Shown in pieces: positions 1 to 12,522 of a stretch of 64,000 bases of DNA. Within the stretch, counting starts at the first letter, position 1, and each line of letters opens with the position of its first letter. The position numbers and the translations under genes are program-made. Source of the stretch: Flaccisagitta enflata (taxonomy: Eukaryota; Chaetognatha; Sagittoidea; Aphragmophora); NCBI GenBank assembly GCA_965153355.1, contig OZ231127.1, forward strand, positions 88,970,001 to 89,034,000, written 5' to 3'. The notes beneath the pieces are model-generated. The model was not told the DNA's origin and made no database searches. It saw only the letters and a program-made list of their open reading frames with translations.

Positions 1-905
1 TGGGCGACAAACAAACGACCTCACCAGGAGACAATGTCTGGAAAAGTAGAGGTAGTTTAATTGGAGGGAGGAGAAGAAGAACAAGAACAAGAACAAGAAG
101 AACAAGAACAAGAAGAACAGAAAGAAGAACAAGAAGAAGAACAAGAAAAAGAATATCGTCGTGGATAGGGGGTAGGGGCAACGGGATTGGACAACCTCGC
201 CGGGCGACAAACAAACAACTACACCAGGAGACAATGTCTGGAAATGTAGAGGTAGTTTAATTAGAAGAAGAAGAAGAAGAAGAAGAAGAAGAAGAAGAAG
301 AAGAAGAAGAAGAAGAAGAAGAAGAAGAAGGCGAAGAACAAGAACAAGGAAAAAAAAATATCGTCATGGATAGGGGGTAGGGGCTACAGGACTGGACAAC
401 CTCGCCAGGTGACAAACAAACATGTCTGGAAAAGTAGAGGTAGTGTAATTAGAAGAAGAAGAAGAAGAAGAAGAAGAAGAAGAAGAAGAAGAAGAAGAAG
501 AACAAGAACAAGAAGAGGAAAAAGAAGAAGAAGAACAAGAACAAGAAGAGGAAAAAGAAGAAGAAGAACAAGAGGAAGAAGAAAAAGAAGAAGAAGAAGT
601 AGAAGAAGAAGAAGAAGAAGAAGAAGAACAAAAACAAGAAAAAGAAGAAGAAAAAGAAGAAGAAAAAGAAGAAAAAGAATATCGTTGTTGATAGGGGGTA
701 GGGGCGACGGGACTGGACAACCTCGCCGGGCAACAAACAAATGATTTCACCAGGAGACAATGTCTGGAAAAGGAGAGTAGTTTAATAAGAAAAAGAAGAA
801 GAAGAGGAAAAAGAAAAAGAAGAAGAAGAAGAAGAAGAAGAAAAACAACAAGAACAAGAAGAAAAAGAATATTGTCGTGAAAAGGGGGTAGGGGCGAAAA
901 TGGCA
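1..905. repeat. Satellite-like array with embedded (AAG)n
   Basis: About four tandem copies of a 200-320 bp unit. Each has a conserved part (gacaaacaaa ... caccaggagacaatgtctgg ... gtagaggtagtttaat) followed by a variable AAG/ACAAG purine tract and a second conserved part (gatagggggtaggggc ... ggacaacctcgcc). Conserved starts fall near 1, 203, 405 and 727. Copies differ mostly in length of the AAG tract. Open frames across it are poly-Arg, poly-Ser or poly-Leu translations of the repeat and are not genes. Confidence 0.85.
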
Positions 906-961
906 CATTAAGAATTATGCTTACGGACGGACCAATACTTTTCAGAGCCGCAAGTCCATGA

Positions 962-1104
962 AAACAAGAAGAAGAAGAAGAAGAAGAAGAAGAAGAAGAA
1001 GAAGAAGAAGAAGAAGAAGAAGAAGAAGAAGAAAGAGAAAATGGAGAAAAAGATAAAGAAAATGAACAGAAAGAAGAAGGGGGAAGAAGTAGAAGAAGAA
1101 GAGA
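962..1104. repeat. (AAG)n microsatellite
   Basis: Nearly pure AAG on the plus strand for the first ~70 bp, then degenerate AAG/AAA/GGA. It lies immediately 3' of the cyclase stop codon (minus strand), so it may lie in the 3' UTR of that gene. Confidence 0.9.
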
Positions 1105-1119
1105 AACAGAAACAGTTAT

Positions 1120-1249
1120 TCATGGCACGTAATTTACGTTTTGAAGTGGTCGTGCCTCTAAGTAGTAGGTATTGACTTTTCCAATGCCTTTTAGCTCCGT
1201 GGCTCCTCTGTCCTTGACAGAAAACAGAGGATTCCCGTGCAGAAGCCGC
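1120..1249 (-). CDS. Cyclase terminal exon with stop
   Basis: Acceptor ccatag/G, then RLLHGNPLFSVKDRGATELK and GIGKVNTYYLEA, ending ...NVNYVP and TGA. This is the usual C-terminal beta strand of cyclases (RG-x-x-x-x-KGKG-x-x-x-T-Y-W/Y-L). 1 nt plus 43 codons including the stop. Confidence 0.88.
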
Positions 1250-2532
1250 CTATGGAATGATGAACAATAAATAAACCGTTAACGATGACAACAGTGGCAC
1301 TAACAGTGCCTCACTTGCTTGTGTGTACAGTCCTGACCAATTCTGATAAAATCGACTTTTAAAAGTAGCCGTATTTCTATGAGAAAAGCGTAAAAATGCA
1401 CGGACAGGCAAAGACTAGGCCCTCCGAGGTCGATGCCCCATTTATCTTATTTATCTGAATAGTGATTAAAAACAATAAGGCACCAGGAACCGCCGACCAT
1501 ATGACGCTTTAGCGAACTGTTACGTACATGAATTCACGCGAGATGTGAATTTTCATGGGTTCTGCAGTGCTGAGCAGGCGAGATGCCACGTTGACCGTGT
1601 CTCCAAAAACGGTGAATTTCGGGACGATGCTTCCCACCACCGCCCCCACCACCGCCCTTGGTTCAACATCAGTCGGTGAAAATATGAGCGGAGGTAGCTT
1701 AATAAGTACTTTATTTTACTATTATTTTACTATCAAGTAATCTAACGCCCTGAAAAAAAAACAAGGCTAACACCTACAGGTCGAGTGCGATAATTACAGA
1801 ATGACTTAGAAAGACTTCTAGTAACTTAGTATACTCCAAAATGACTTTAAATGACTTAATGAAATAAAAATGATAATAAAAAAGTAAACGTGACTGATCA
1901 ACCGACCGACCGACGGACGGACGACAAGGGTGTAGAGTCGCGTGCACGCGACTGAAAATGACCTGAAGGTGTGCTGCTGCAAAACAACCTAGAGGGTGTG
2001 CTGCTGCAAAACAAATTAAGCTTCAGTTATCAGTTCAGTCTCAAACTAAAAAGTTCTCAACTCATTCAAATACGATACACTGGGGACCAGAGTTCAGTTT
2101 GAAAAAAGCAGTTTTGCGGAGCGGAATTATTTTTCCAAGATAGTAGACTTGGGGTAAACGAAGGGATGGTTAGTGCGCTACTTTCCAGCACCATTTCCCA
2201 GTGCACACAACTATATATAAGCCATGGTATCAGACTGTCTGACAATCTATCTATATGTCTGTCTGTCTATGTCCATCATCAGTTCATATCAACTGTAAAG
2301 ACTGACCCGCTGTGCAAACCAAAGCACATCCGTATCCGTAGTTTCGGCCTATTCCTGACTCTGAACTTCCGCAATTCTTTGCGCATGTCGAGTGCGAAGA
2401 GCGCCAATGAAGTTGCGTGGTCGTCGCACTGCTCCGTCACCCCGGATGACATTATGTAACAATCGTTGATGGTCTCCAACTTTTGAACGTTAAGCGGAGA
2501 GTTGTCCAGTAGATTGTCGATGGAGGCGAAGA
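1120..2532 (-). CDS. Class III nucleotide (guanylate) cyclase, C-terminal three exons
   Basis: Three minus-strand exons (2307-2532, 1528-1656, 1120-1249) join in phase into the C-terminal part of a class III cyclase catalytic domain, which makes cGMP or cAMP. Landmarks in order: KLETINDCYIMSSG (the ETIGDAY region with the second metal-binding Asp, and the Glu typical of guanylate cyclases), HATSLALFALDM, RIRMCFGLHSG, then PKFTVFGDTVNVASR (FGDTVN-x-ASR with the transition-state Asn and Arg), KIHIS, and the terminal RGATELKGIGKVNTYYLEA. The stop is TGA at 1122-1120 after a short tail. The purine-specificity site before FGDTVN is Thr, where guanylate cyclases usually have Cys and adenylate cyclases Asp, so substrate is not certain. 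Upstream exons (first metal Asp, FSDIVGF motif, any kinase-homology or membrane part) were not found in the window. Confidence 0.9.
1528..1656 (-). CDS. Cyclase exon (FGDTVN region)
   Basis: Acceptor ccaag/G; donor AT/GTACGT (phase 2). It completes HSG with AVVGAVVGSIVPKF and carries TVFGDTVNVASRLLS and KIHISREF. The phase-2 start and end fit the exons on both sides. A donor 4 nt further on (TAC/GTAACA) is possible but would break phase with the last exon. Confidence 0.88.
1762..1957 (+). mobile_element. Hairpin-ended short element, family A
   Basis: Starts with aacaaggctaacac, contains a gact-taaaatgactt repeat stretch and a (CGAC/GGAC)n tract, then ...gtgtagAGTCGCGTGCACGCGACTgaaaa. The 18-nt terminal palindrome (1936-1953) followed by CTGAAAA is the family hallmark. 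It lies in the intron between cyclase exons 2307-2532 and 1528-1656. No coding capacity; non-autonomous. Confidence 0.75.
2307..2532 (-). CDS. Cyclase exon (ETIGD region)
   Basis: The acceptor is cgattag at the high end. The exon starts with 2 nt of a split codon, has 74 full codons, and ends after CAC AGC GG at donor GTCAGT (phase 2). It encodes ...FASIDNLLDNS... through KLETINDCYIMSSG to GLHSG. The frame stays open for 226 nt and matches the cyclase family from alpha-1 to the HSG turn. Confidence 0.88.
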
Positions 2533-2616
2533 CTAATCGGAGAAAAAAGTAATGCCATCTCAATTTCCTTCCTCCTCTCCAAATGTAAGTTTGACGGTTC
2601 CTCTCGGTGTATTCAT

Positions 2617-2662
2617 CGGTCTCTCTCTGTCTCTCTCTGTCTGTCTGTCTGTCTGTCTGTCT

Positions 2663-2703
<41 letters not shown>
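2617..2703. repeat. (CTGT)n/(CT)n microsatellite
   Basis: CTGT repeats followed by a pure CT run. Confidence 0.95.
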
Positions 2704-2706
<3 letters not shown>

Positions 2707-2743
2707 GTTAAAAAAAGGTATTCATTGTCATAAAAACAGATAT

Positions 2744-2877
2744 GGTTAATTCGGAATTTCGTTATGCGCCCAAAAAACCCTGACTCTCCACCATTGAAGA
2801 AGTTTCATCGCTTCTTTTGCTTAATTGCATAAGGTCACAAAGGTTGGGTGACATACCTAACTATCTGTTGTCACGGA
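2744..2877. repeat. Interspersed repeat, copy 1
   Basis: About 130 bp (ggttaattcggaatttcg ... gggtgacatacctaactatc) is nearly identical to 7687-7812, including a 'caccattgaagaagt..catcgcttc' block. Two separated copies indicate a dispersed repeat of unknown class. Confidence 0.75.
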
Positions 2878-3232
2878 TCCCAGGAACAAACTCACTAGTG
2901 TTTTCGTGAAAACGCGTTTTTTAATGGGGTACACTAAAAATCAGACGTGTACCCCGTCCAATCTTGTTCAGCACGAAAAACTGACCCTGTATGCAAATTT
3001 TCACGCCTTTTTCCAGATTTGCCGAGTTCTTTCTTTTTCTTCCTTTTAGAGATTGGACTATACCTTATGAGGCCGCTAGGCCACTGCCTAAAAGTTAGTA
3101 CTATGATCTTTTAATAATTGGAAATTCGATGAATAATAAAAGAGTCATTCATCTGATCTTTAGATATCATACACAGATAAAGAAAAGAAAGGGAAAGGGG
3201 AAAATTTGTGCATGTCTTTTGACTCCTTTCTT

Positions 3233-3395
3233 TATAGTCGCGTACACACGACAACCTGCTTGGTCCGTCCGTTCGTTCGTCGGTCGGTTGGTCTGTCCGT
3301 CGGTCAGTCTGTTCTGGTCTGTCAAAATTTGATTATTGCATTAAAGCTCCTGCCCACTAGCACGCGACTTCGGTGGCCGTGAATTCGGCCTTTGT
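3233..3395 (-). mobile_element. Family A element, degenerate copy
   Basis: Reverse-oriented: hairpin remnant agtcgcgtacacacgac, (TCCG/TCGG)n tract, 'attgcattaaagctcctgccc', 'gaattcggcctttgttc'. The stem is no longer perfect. Confidence 0.6.
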
Positions 3396-4002
3396 TCTTT
3401 TTTTTTACTTGTCTCCAAAGGGGAAATCGATAGAGTGGAAAAATCCTCATCATACCGTACGAGTTTTCAGCCGTCAATCAACAGATGTCATCTCTTTTCT
3501 ACTCGTACCAAAGTCGTCCTCGTATTCAAAGGAGAGAGGAAAAAAAAATACAAAAAGAACAGAGAAGAAAGGAAGTAGAAAAAAGCGGTTCTGAACGTAA
3601 TAAGCCACCATGAATGACGTCACGTTACTTCTTATTCTGCTTTGCAAGTTGAATGCTAATATACAACGCACAACATTTAATCATCAATTGACAATTACGA
3701 CTCTATGTACATCGCTGTCGTCCCGTCCATCTTTTCGTCCATTCATCTATCCTTGGGAATCACTTTCGATTCGTACATGCAGCATGATTGGCGGCAATTG
3801 CTATTGCCACGCCTCAACTGCAACTTCGCGCGACTCTTATTAGCGTTGGCCTACTTTTACAACTCTCTACGATTTACAGTCCCGATTAAAAAAAAGAAAT
3901 TAACCATTCGTTTTCTTTTTAATCTTGATTTAGATTTTCCTCGGATTATCAAGTGGTTTTAGGCACGGTTATAAATGGCGCTGCCGCTGACACCTAAAGC
4001 GC

Positions 4003-4095
<93 letters not shown>
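4003..4095. repeat. (CT)n microsatellite
   Basis: Pure CT for about 90 bp. Flanking sequence to 4335 has a short imperfect direct repeat (gggtgtgac..ccc..ggcaccc..cagtc) in two copies. Confidence 0.95.
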
Positions 4096-4100
<5 letters not shown>

Positions 4101-4357
4101 TTTTCCTGCGTGGTACCGCTCGATCTGCCTCCTGGGTGTGACAACCCCTTGGCACCCACAGTCTACAGTGGCAGTGATGCTATTCCGACACCGAAGAGGC
4201 TGCTCTTTCTGCATCCTGGGTGTGACGATCCCTCAGCACCCTCAGTCGACGGTGCACTGACGCTTTTCCAACACTTACGGCGCCGCGTTTCCAGCACTCA
4301 AGGCGCCGTACCTCCGACACTTACGTCGCGAAGAGACGGCGGCACTGATTACCTTTT

Positions 4358-4528
4358 TAGTCGCGGACACGCGACTCTGCCATTTCCCGTGTCGGTCGGT
4401 AGGTCCGTCGGTAGGTCGGTCGGTAGGTCCGTCCGTCCGTCACATTTTTGAATTCCGGGCGATTTTCGCATTACTGCTCCTGCCCAACCGTCCGCGACTG
4501 GATTGCCGTGTATCCAACCTTGTTTTCT
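4358..4528 (-). mobile_element. Family A element
   Basis: Reverse orientation with terminal hairpin AGTCGCGGACACGCGACT at 4359-4376, (GGTAGGTC/CGTC)n tract, 'gcattactgctcctgccc', and end 'attgccgtgtatccaaccttgtttt'. The hairpin loop differs from other copies while the stem is kept. Confidence 0.75.
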
Positions 4529-4566
4529 TGCTTCGTTTCTTTCTATTCTTTCGTCTCAGTGATTCT

Positions 4567-5305
<739 letters not shown>

Positions 5306-5393
5306 GAATGAAAGCAGAATTTTGCCGAATTTTTGGAGGTTCATGCCCCCTTTGTCATAAGCGTTAAACCTGTAACATCAAATGTACAAATCA

Positions 5394-5760
<367 letters not shown>

Positions 5761-6015
5761 AATAAGAGGTCATGTCCGTCGGTTAGTCGGTCGGTCGGTC
5801 GGTCGGTCACGCAAACGTTTGAAATGCGCATAACGGCTGATTCTGACGTATTTCTTCATTCCTACCACCTAACATGCCTTACAACACTCATTTATATTCA
5901 TTCATTCGTTCGTTCATTCATTTATTCATTCATTAATCAAAAACGTTCATTCTCAAATTCTAAATCAAGCTAGGCGCACTTATTGGCCTTAACTTAGCAA
6001 TGTTTTCCTACTTAT

Positions 6016-6395
6016 TAGTCGCAGGCACGCGACTCTACACCTTGCTCTGTCGGTCGGTCCGTCCCTCTGCAACATTTTTAAAATTTTGATTGTTTTTAAC
6101 GGTTTTTAATATTTTTTAATATTTTTTGATATTTTTTAACATTTTGTAATATTTTTTTAACATTTTTTAACATTTTTTAATATTCTTTAACATTTTTTAA
6201 CATTTTACCTTTTTTAACATTTTTCAGATTTTTTTAACATCTATCAACATTTTTTAACATTTTTTCATATATTTTAACATTCTTTAACAGTTTTTCACAT
6301 TTTCCAACATTCCTAACATTCAAACATATTTTTGCTCTTTTGTTTGTCATTTCCAGAGGCACGCGACTGTTGCCCTCTTGGGCTTGTTTTCTTCT
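6016..6395 (-). mobile_element. Family A element with internal (TTTTTAACAT)n expansion
   Basis: Hairpin AGTCGCAGGCACGCGACT at 6017-6034 with 'ctacaccttgctctgtcggtc' at one end and 'gcacgcgactg...gggcttgttttc' at the other. The middle (6067-6325) is an AT-rich 10-11 bp minisatellite built on TTTTTAACAT, like an amplified version of the 'ttttaagtcatt' interior of other copies. Confidence 0.55.
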
Positions 6396-6399
6396 TGTT

Positions 6400-6712
6400 T
6401 TCTTTTTCTTTTTCTTCTCTTTCCTATTTTCTTTTTCTTCTGCTTCTGCTTCTTCTTCTACATCTACTACTTCTTCTTCTTCTCATTCTTCTTCTTCTTC
6501 TCTTCTTCTTCTTCTTCTTCTTCTTCTTCTTCTTCTTCTTCTTCTTCTTCTTCTTCTTCTTCTTCTTCTTCTTCTTCTTCTTCTTCTTCTTCATCTTCTC
6601 TTCTTCTTCTTCTTCTCTTCTTCTTGCTCTCTTCTTCTTCTTCTTCTTCTTCTTCTTCTCTTCTTCTTCTTCTCTTCTCTTCTTTCTTCTTCCTCTTCTT
6701 CTTCCGTTTTCA

Positions 6713-6744
<32 letters not shown>

Positions 6745-6810
6745 TCCTTCTTCTTATTCTTCTTCTTCTTCTTTTTCTTCTTCTTCCTCTTCTTCTTCTT
6801 CTCCTTTGCT
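6400..6810. repeat. (TTC)n microsatellite
   Basis: TTC/TTCTC tract of about 400 bp with interruptions. Poly-Ser, poly-Phe and poly-Leu frames here are not genes. Confidence 0.96.
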
Positions 6811-6961
6811 ACCGTCGCCGGCGTTCCCGACGATTGAGGAAGACGAAATTATGTCTCGCTTTGCTCATTTGTTTGTTGTCATTCACTCGGCTTTTGTTGC
6901 GCCTTCCGCTGCGCCGTTGTTCTACTTTGTGGCCTAGCGCCGAAACCGGTAAAACAGCAAC

Positions 6962-6963
6962 AT

Positions 6964-7006
<43 letters not shown>

Positions 7007-7016
7007 AAAAAAGAAA

Positions 7017-7102
<86 letters not shown>

Positions 7103-7190
7103 CAGACAGAAAGAAAAATATTTCGATTCGGGATCGCGAGAACCCAACACAGCCCTTGACTAATCACCGTCAATTGTCACATTTGCTGTA

Positions 7191-7282
<92 letters not shown>

Positions 7283-7321
7283 CAGAAAGAAAGGTAGAAA
7301 GAAAGAAAGAAAAAAAGGATA

Positions 7322-7393
<72 letters not shown>

Positions 7394-7428
7394 AAAAGAA
7401 AAAAAAACAAGAAAGAAAGAAAGAAGGA

Positions 7429-7500
<72 letters not shown>

Positions 7501-7502
7501 GA
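6962..7502. repeat. (GAAA)n microsatellites
   Basis: Two GAAA blocks (6962-7115, 7190-7502) separated by ~75 bp of unique sequence that contains 'atttcgattcggg' and 'caattgtcac'. Confidence 0.96.
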
Positions 7503-9030
7503 CAAAAAATCACTGTCAATCGTGTTTGCAGGACTTTTACCGTTAGACAAAAAGTTAGGTCCATCTGAACGGACCGGACCAGAAGGGAATTACCACATTT
7601 AGCTTTTTTAGCAACTGGAAGCTGAGGTGGCTAAAAGGTAATGTACAAGTCCGCCCCCCCCCCCCAAACGTAACTCTTACTTAAGTATAGGTTAATTCCG
7701 AGTTTCGCCATGCGCGCGAAAAACCCTGACTCACCACCATTGAAGAAGTGTCATCGCTTCTTTTGCTTAATTGCATAAGGTCACAAAGGTTGGGTGACAT
7801 ACCTAACTATCTGGTGTGCCATACCAATCCGTTTTTTGCCACACCGGCTGCCCCTATGGGGTCCAAAACAGGGGTAGAAGGGTCTATTTTGGCCTGTCCC
7901 GATTCTGTCCCTGCAAGCAAAATGTAAGTTTAACCAATCAAAAAATATCAAAGGGGGTCATCCAATAGCTTGTAAGCAATCACTATCAATTCATTGATAT
8001 GTGTAGAAAGTTTGAATTCAATATTACAACTGCAAGAAGACAAAAAATGAATTTGAATTATACTACTCTTCCCCTTAATTTTGCTGTCATTTTTTACAAG
8101 AAATGAGTTAGGTAGACGGTTTTTTTTTGTAGGCCTATCTTTAATCAAACATTAAGCACTTTTTCTTTTTTCATTGCATTAAGGACTAGTTGAAGGACCT
8201 TCCCTCCGATTTTCAAGGATTTTTTCCATTTCAATATAGAGAAATGAACATTTTCCTGGAGTGTTACAATTCAGAGGTGCTCCTTGTTGTAGCTGTCACA
8301 CTTGTGTCACACTATGATTCATACTATGCCACGGTTTAATTACATAAGTGACAAAAAATTCATCTTCATGATGGGAAAGAGGGTCTAATTCTGTACTTGC
8401 ACTTAAAATTTCAACTCTTAACTCCAAAACGTTTGGTCACAGTGAAATTCCAAAGTTGATCACTACAAAAATAAGAATTGAATTGTAACGCTCGCCGACC
8501 AAGCCTCGTAATTAATTCTTTGTTTCCACACAGCGCCTCTCACACAAATGCGCGATGCTTTTAAGTTTTAGTTTGGTAAAATTTCTCAAAATTCAAATTC
8601 CCATATCTCAGGAACTTTTTGAGCTAGCCCAATGAAATTTTGCATGATTGTAGGTATACGACCTAATTTTTCCAAATTGATGACAGTACTCATTCATTGG
8701 CCTTTTTCACTCAAACATGTCTCTGAGGTGAGGTTTTGGGAGGTTTCGGACATTTTTGGCCCAAAAAAATCCAATTGACCCCAATAATTATATGAATTTT
8801 TTAATGAAGAAATTAGCGAGATTTTTGGCTGCTGTTTTTCTTGCAGTTGGCCCTTTAAAGTAATAATAGATAAGGTCAAAAATGCCTGAAAACCTCCAGA
8901 AACTAACTACATACAGTGTATGTAAGTATTTTAAAAAAATGAGCCGATTCTGTGAGCTTTATTTCAATTATGAGGTGCTTGAAAGAGTCATTTCAAATGA
9001 AGATTAGGAGGAAATCCTCAGAAAATGGTT
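7503..9030. other. Gene-free interval
   Basis: Holds copy 2 of the interspersed repeat (7687-7812) and about 1.1 kb of AT-rich sequence with no convincing exon, RNA gene or terminal repeats. Phrases such as 'gaaattttgcatgattgtagg' resemble the non-coding interiors of old DNA transposons but no ends were found. Confidence 0.6.
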
Positions 9031-9031
9031 T

Positions 9032-10165
9032 CCACTTGGGGGGGGGTATTTGACACTTGCAGGGGGTATTTGACACTTGTGGGGGGTAGTTGACACTTGC
9101 GGGGGTAGTTAACACTTGTGGGGGGTAGTTGACACTATGGGGTAGTTGGCACTTGGGGAGTTGACGCTTGTGGGGGTAGTTGACACTTTTGGGGGTAGTT
9201 GACACTTGTGGGGGGTAGTTGACACTTGCAGGTGTAGTTGACACTTGGGGGGGTAGTCGACACTTGGGGGGGAATTGACACTTGCAGGGGGTAGTTGACA
9301 CTTGTAGGGGTGGTTAACACTTGCAAGGGGTAGTTGACACTTGCAAGGGGTAGTTGACACTTGCGGGGGATAGTTGACACTTACGGGGGAGTTGACACTT
9401 GTGGGGGAAGACACTTGCGGGGGGTAGTTGACACTTGGGGGGGTAGTTGACACTTACGGGGGTAGTTGACCCTTGCAGGGGGTCATCGACACTTGTTGGG
9501 GGTAGTTGACACTTGAGGGGGGTTAGACACTTGCAGGGGTAGTTGACACTTGCGGGGGGTAGTAGTTGATGCTTTCAGGGGGTAGCTGACACTTACGAGG
9601 GGTAGTTGACACTTGCGGGGGTAGCTGACACTTACGGGGGTAGTTGACCCTTGCGAGGGTCATTGACACTTGTTGGGGGTAGTTGACACTTGTGGGGGGT
9701 AGACACTGGCAGGGGTAGTTGACACTTGCGTGGGGGTAGTTGATGCTTTCGGGGTTATTTGACACTTATGGGGGTAGTTGACACTTGTGGGGGTCCTGAA
9801 ACTTGTGGGGGTAGTGACTTTTTGTGCAGGGTGGTTGACACTTGCAAGGGTAGGACACTTCAGTAAAGAAGCATAATTGGTGGGGGTAGTTGACACTTAC
9901 TTTGGGTAGTTGACACTTGTGGGGGTAGTTGACACTTGCGGGGGGTAGCTGACACTTCAGGGGTAGTTGACACTTACTTGGGGTAGTTGAAACTTACTGG
10001 GGGTAGTTGACACTTGAGGGCGGAAATTGACCCTTGTGGGGGTTGCTGAAACTTGTGGGGGTGGTTGACACTTGTGGGGATAGTTGACCAGGGGTAGTTG
10101 ACACTTGATGGGGTTAGTTGACACTCGCGGGATGGTGGGGTAGTCGACGCATGTTAGGGGTAAAT
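9032..10165. repeat. G-rich ~20-bp minisatellite
   Basis: More than 50 imperfect copies of a unit close to GGGGGTAGTTGACACTTGC. The plus strand carries runs of 4-9 G every ~20 bp. Units vary by G-run length and point changes, and some contain gaps such as 9850-9890. Confidence 0.95.
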
Positions 10166-11368
10166 TCTGAATTTCATGTATAAACTCATAATCCGATTCG
10201 GTAACGAAACATGCGAGTACAATGGATTCTTTATCGCATGTGTGATGAATCAATGTTTGTGTTAAACATAAACACGGGCAAAGAAAAGGGTGAAAAATCG
10301 AGCTTATAGCGTCATCTTTAAACCGCCAGAGAGGCTGAGAGAGGAGGAACTGAACTTTGGTAAATAGCTCATTGGAAAGAAAAAACGAAGAGGAATCGAA
10401 TCATCTCGCGTGCAAAAATACTCATAGTCGCATATGCGCGTAATCTTCGATAGAAGGAAAAAAAAGAAAAAATAACTGTCTAATTTTTGTAGCACGTGGT
10501 TATAATTGACACCAGTCGATAGCTCTCTAAATTCCCTTTCCGAAAAATATTCGGTTTGGATTATACGGTCAATTTAAACATTTTTACTGAACCTAAAGCG
10601 GAAGCAATCAATCGGCCTCATTCCGTTTTCGCTCGCGTCTAGAACAATTTCCAACGCGCAAGCGAATAGCCGTTATACCTAATGATTGATATCTGGATCA
10701 AGAGGGTCCTTTGCCTAAAATCTGATGCGACCTAAAGAATGTCGAGCAGTCCAACCAGACCAACCAGCCTACCAGATGAAAAAATGAAAAAATTGCATAA
10801 CTTCTAAAATAATTGTCCAATCTGGTTGAAATTTTGCATGAAGCTTCCTTTAAAGATCCCTCGTCACTGGCATGAAACAGAGCTTGGTAAAACAAATCTT
10901 TCTACCAACAGCCCAACCAGCCAGAAATGGTACTTATAGAGATTTTTTTATAAAACTAAAAAAAATTAAAAAAATTTCAGAAACATGATCACACGTTTGC
11001 TTGAACGTTATCAATAAGAATTTCACTGTCATATTGATTTCTTTATTGTATTTTGCTAAATTTTCTAGTAATAAAATTTTCAACAATATCTATTTAAGCC
11101 TAATTTGCATGAAAAATGAGCTTACTTAAGAAAATCCAAGAATGGATTCATAAGTAAAAATTGGTAAGCTATATGATGATGTATGGTTTTGTTCAATTTT
11201 CAAACATGTAAAATTGATGAATTTCATCCTGTCCAAGGTCGGCTAAGCGTGACACCAGTCTATAATTGCGATGGGCAATCAACAACCATGCAGGGCAGTG
11301 ACTCTATCATGAAAGAGTAAAGTGAACTTGAAAAGTAGTTTCGAATAAGATTTGGGCGGACTTACACG
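10166..11368. other. Gene-free interval
   Basis: AT-rich unique-looking sequence. 10735-10925 has repeated 'ccaaccag' words. No supported exon on either strand. Confidence 0.55.
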
Positions 11369-11369
11369 T

Positions 11370-11592
11370 CTTTAGTCGCGTGCACGCGACTCTACACCCC
11401 GCTTTGTCCGTCCGTCCGTCGGTTGGTCGGTCTGTCGGTCACACTTTTACTATTTTTATCAATTTTATTCCCTTAAGTCATTTTAAGTCATTTTAGAGTA
11501 TACTAAGTCATTCTAACTTCTAAGTCATTCTAAGTCATGCTAAGTCATTCTGTAAGTCTCGCACGCGACTTATAGGTGTTGGCCTTGTTTTC
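11370..11592 (-). mobile_element. Family A element, well-preserved full copy
   Basis: Reverse-oriented copy: perfect palindrome AGTCGCGTGCACGCGACT at 11374-11391, 'ctacaccccgctttgtcc', (CGTC/GGTC)n tract, an 'aagtcatt' 10-bp repeat stretch, then 'ctcgcacgcgacttataggt' and 'gttggccttgtttt'. Length ~220 bp. Compare 1762-1957, 21530-21776 and 27255-27476. No reading frame. Confidence 0.8.
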
Positions 11593-12360
11593 ATTGACAG
11601 GACCGACAGATGAACCAACCGACAGACCAACGGACTGATGGACGTTGTATCTTATTAAATCGCGAGTCCGCGCAGAAAAAAAATATGAAATGTAGGATTC
11701 TTGCCCTCTGCTTACCGTTGATATACCACTTGGATAAAAAAAAAAGACGCACATATCTATTAATTGATAAAACAGATATAAAAAATAATTTTAGCTATTT
11801 CTAAGAGAAACATTTTGAAAGATCTTTCATTCTAGACCAATCCCAGGTCTGTATCTCAAACGGTTTAAGAGTTAAAGCTCTGCAAAGAGAGCCACTATTT
11901 TGCCAAAATGCACTTTTTTCATAAAGATTGCAAAACTGAAATAGGCAATGTTTTTACTCAAACTAATGCCATTTCTAAACGAAAAAAAAAATAGCAATAC
12001 CAGATTGGCGCCAAATAAAAGTAATTTCAAGGATCTTCAAAATGATCTCAGATTTTTTATAGTTTTTTGAAGATTTATTGGCTAAATTAACTATTTAAAA
12101 GTGCATCTTTTTTTTTTTATCCGCGTGGTATCACCGAAAAAATTGATTATCAAGTGTTTACAGTACGTTCTAAGCAAAAGCTATCATGAAGATGAGTATT
12201 TATCATCTCCACTTGAATTTCCTTAAGCTATGGCATGGTTATTATCTATTTTCCATTTACTAGGTAACAAATGTTTAAAATTGTGACTCTTTGATTAGTC
12301 AGATCAAACAAATAAAACAAAAGATTTGAGGGAAAAGCAACTGCAATTTTAATCATTTTC
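11593..12360. other. Gene-free interval
   Basis: AT-rich sequence with a short (CGAC/GGAC) remnant near 11610-11645. No exon supported. Confidence 0.55.

Positions 12361-12522
<162 letters not shown>

Noticed and set aside
3608-3843. Plus-strand 77-codon frame with a strong ATG context (gccaccATG) and a TGACGTCA box
   Set aside because: No similarity, no continuation and typical length for chance; the TGACGTCA word alone is not evidence of a promoter.
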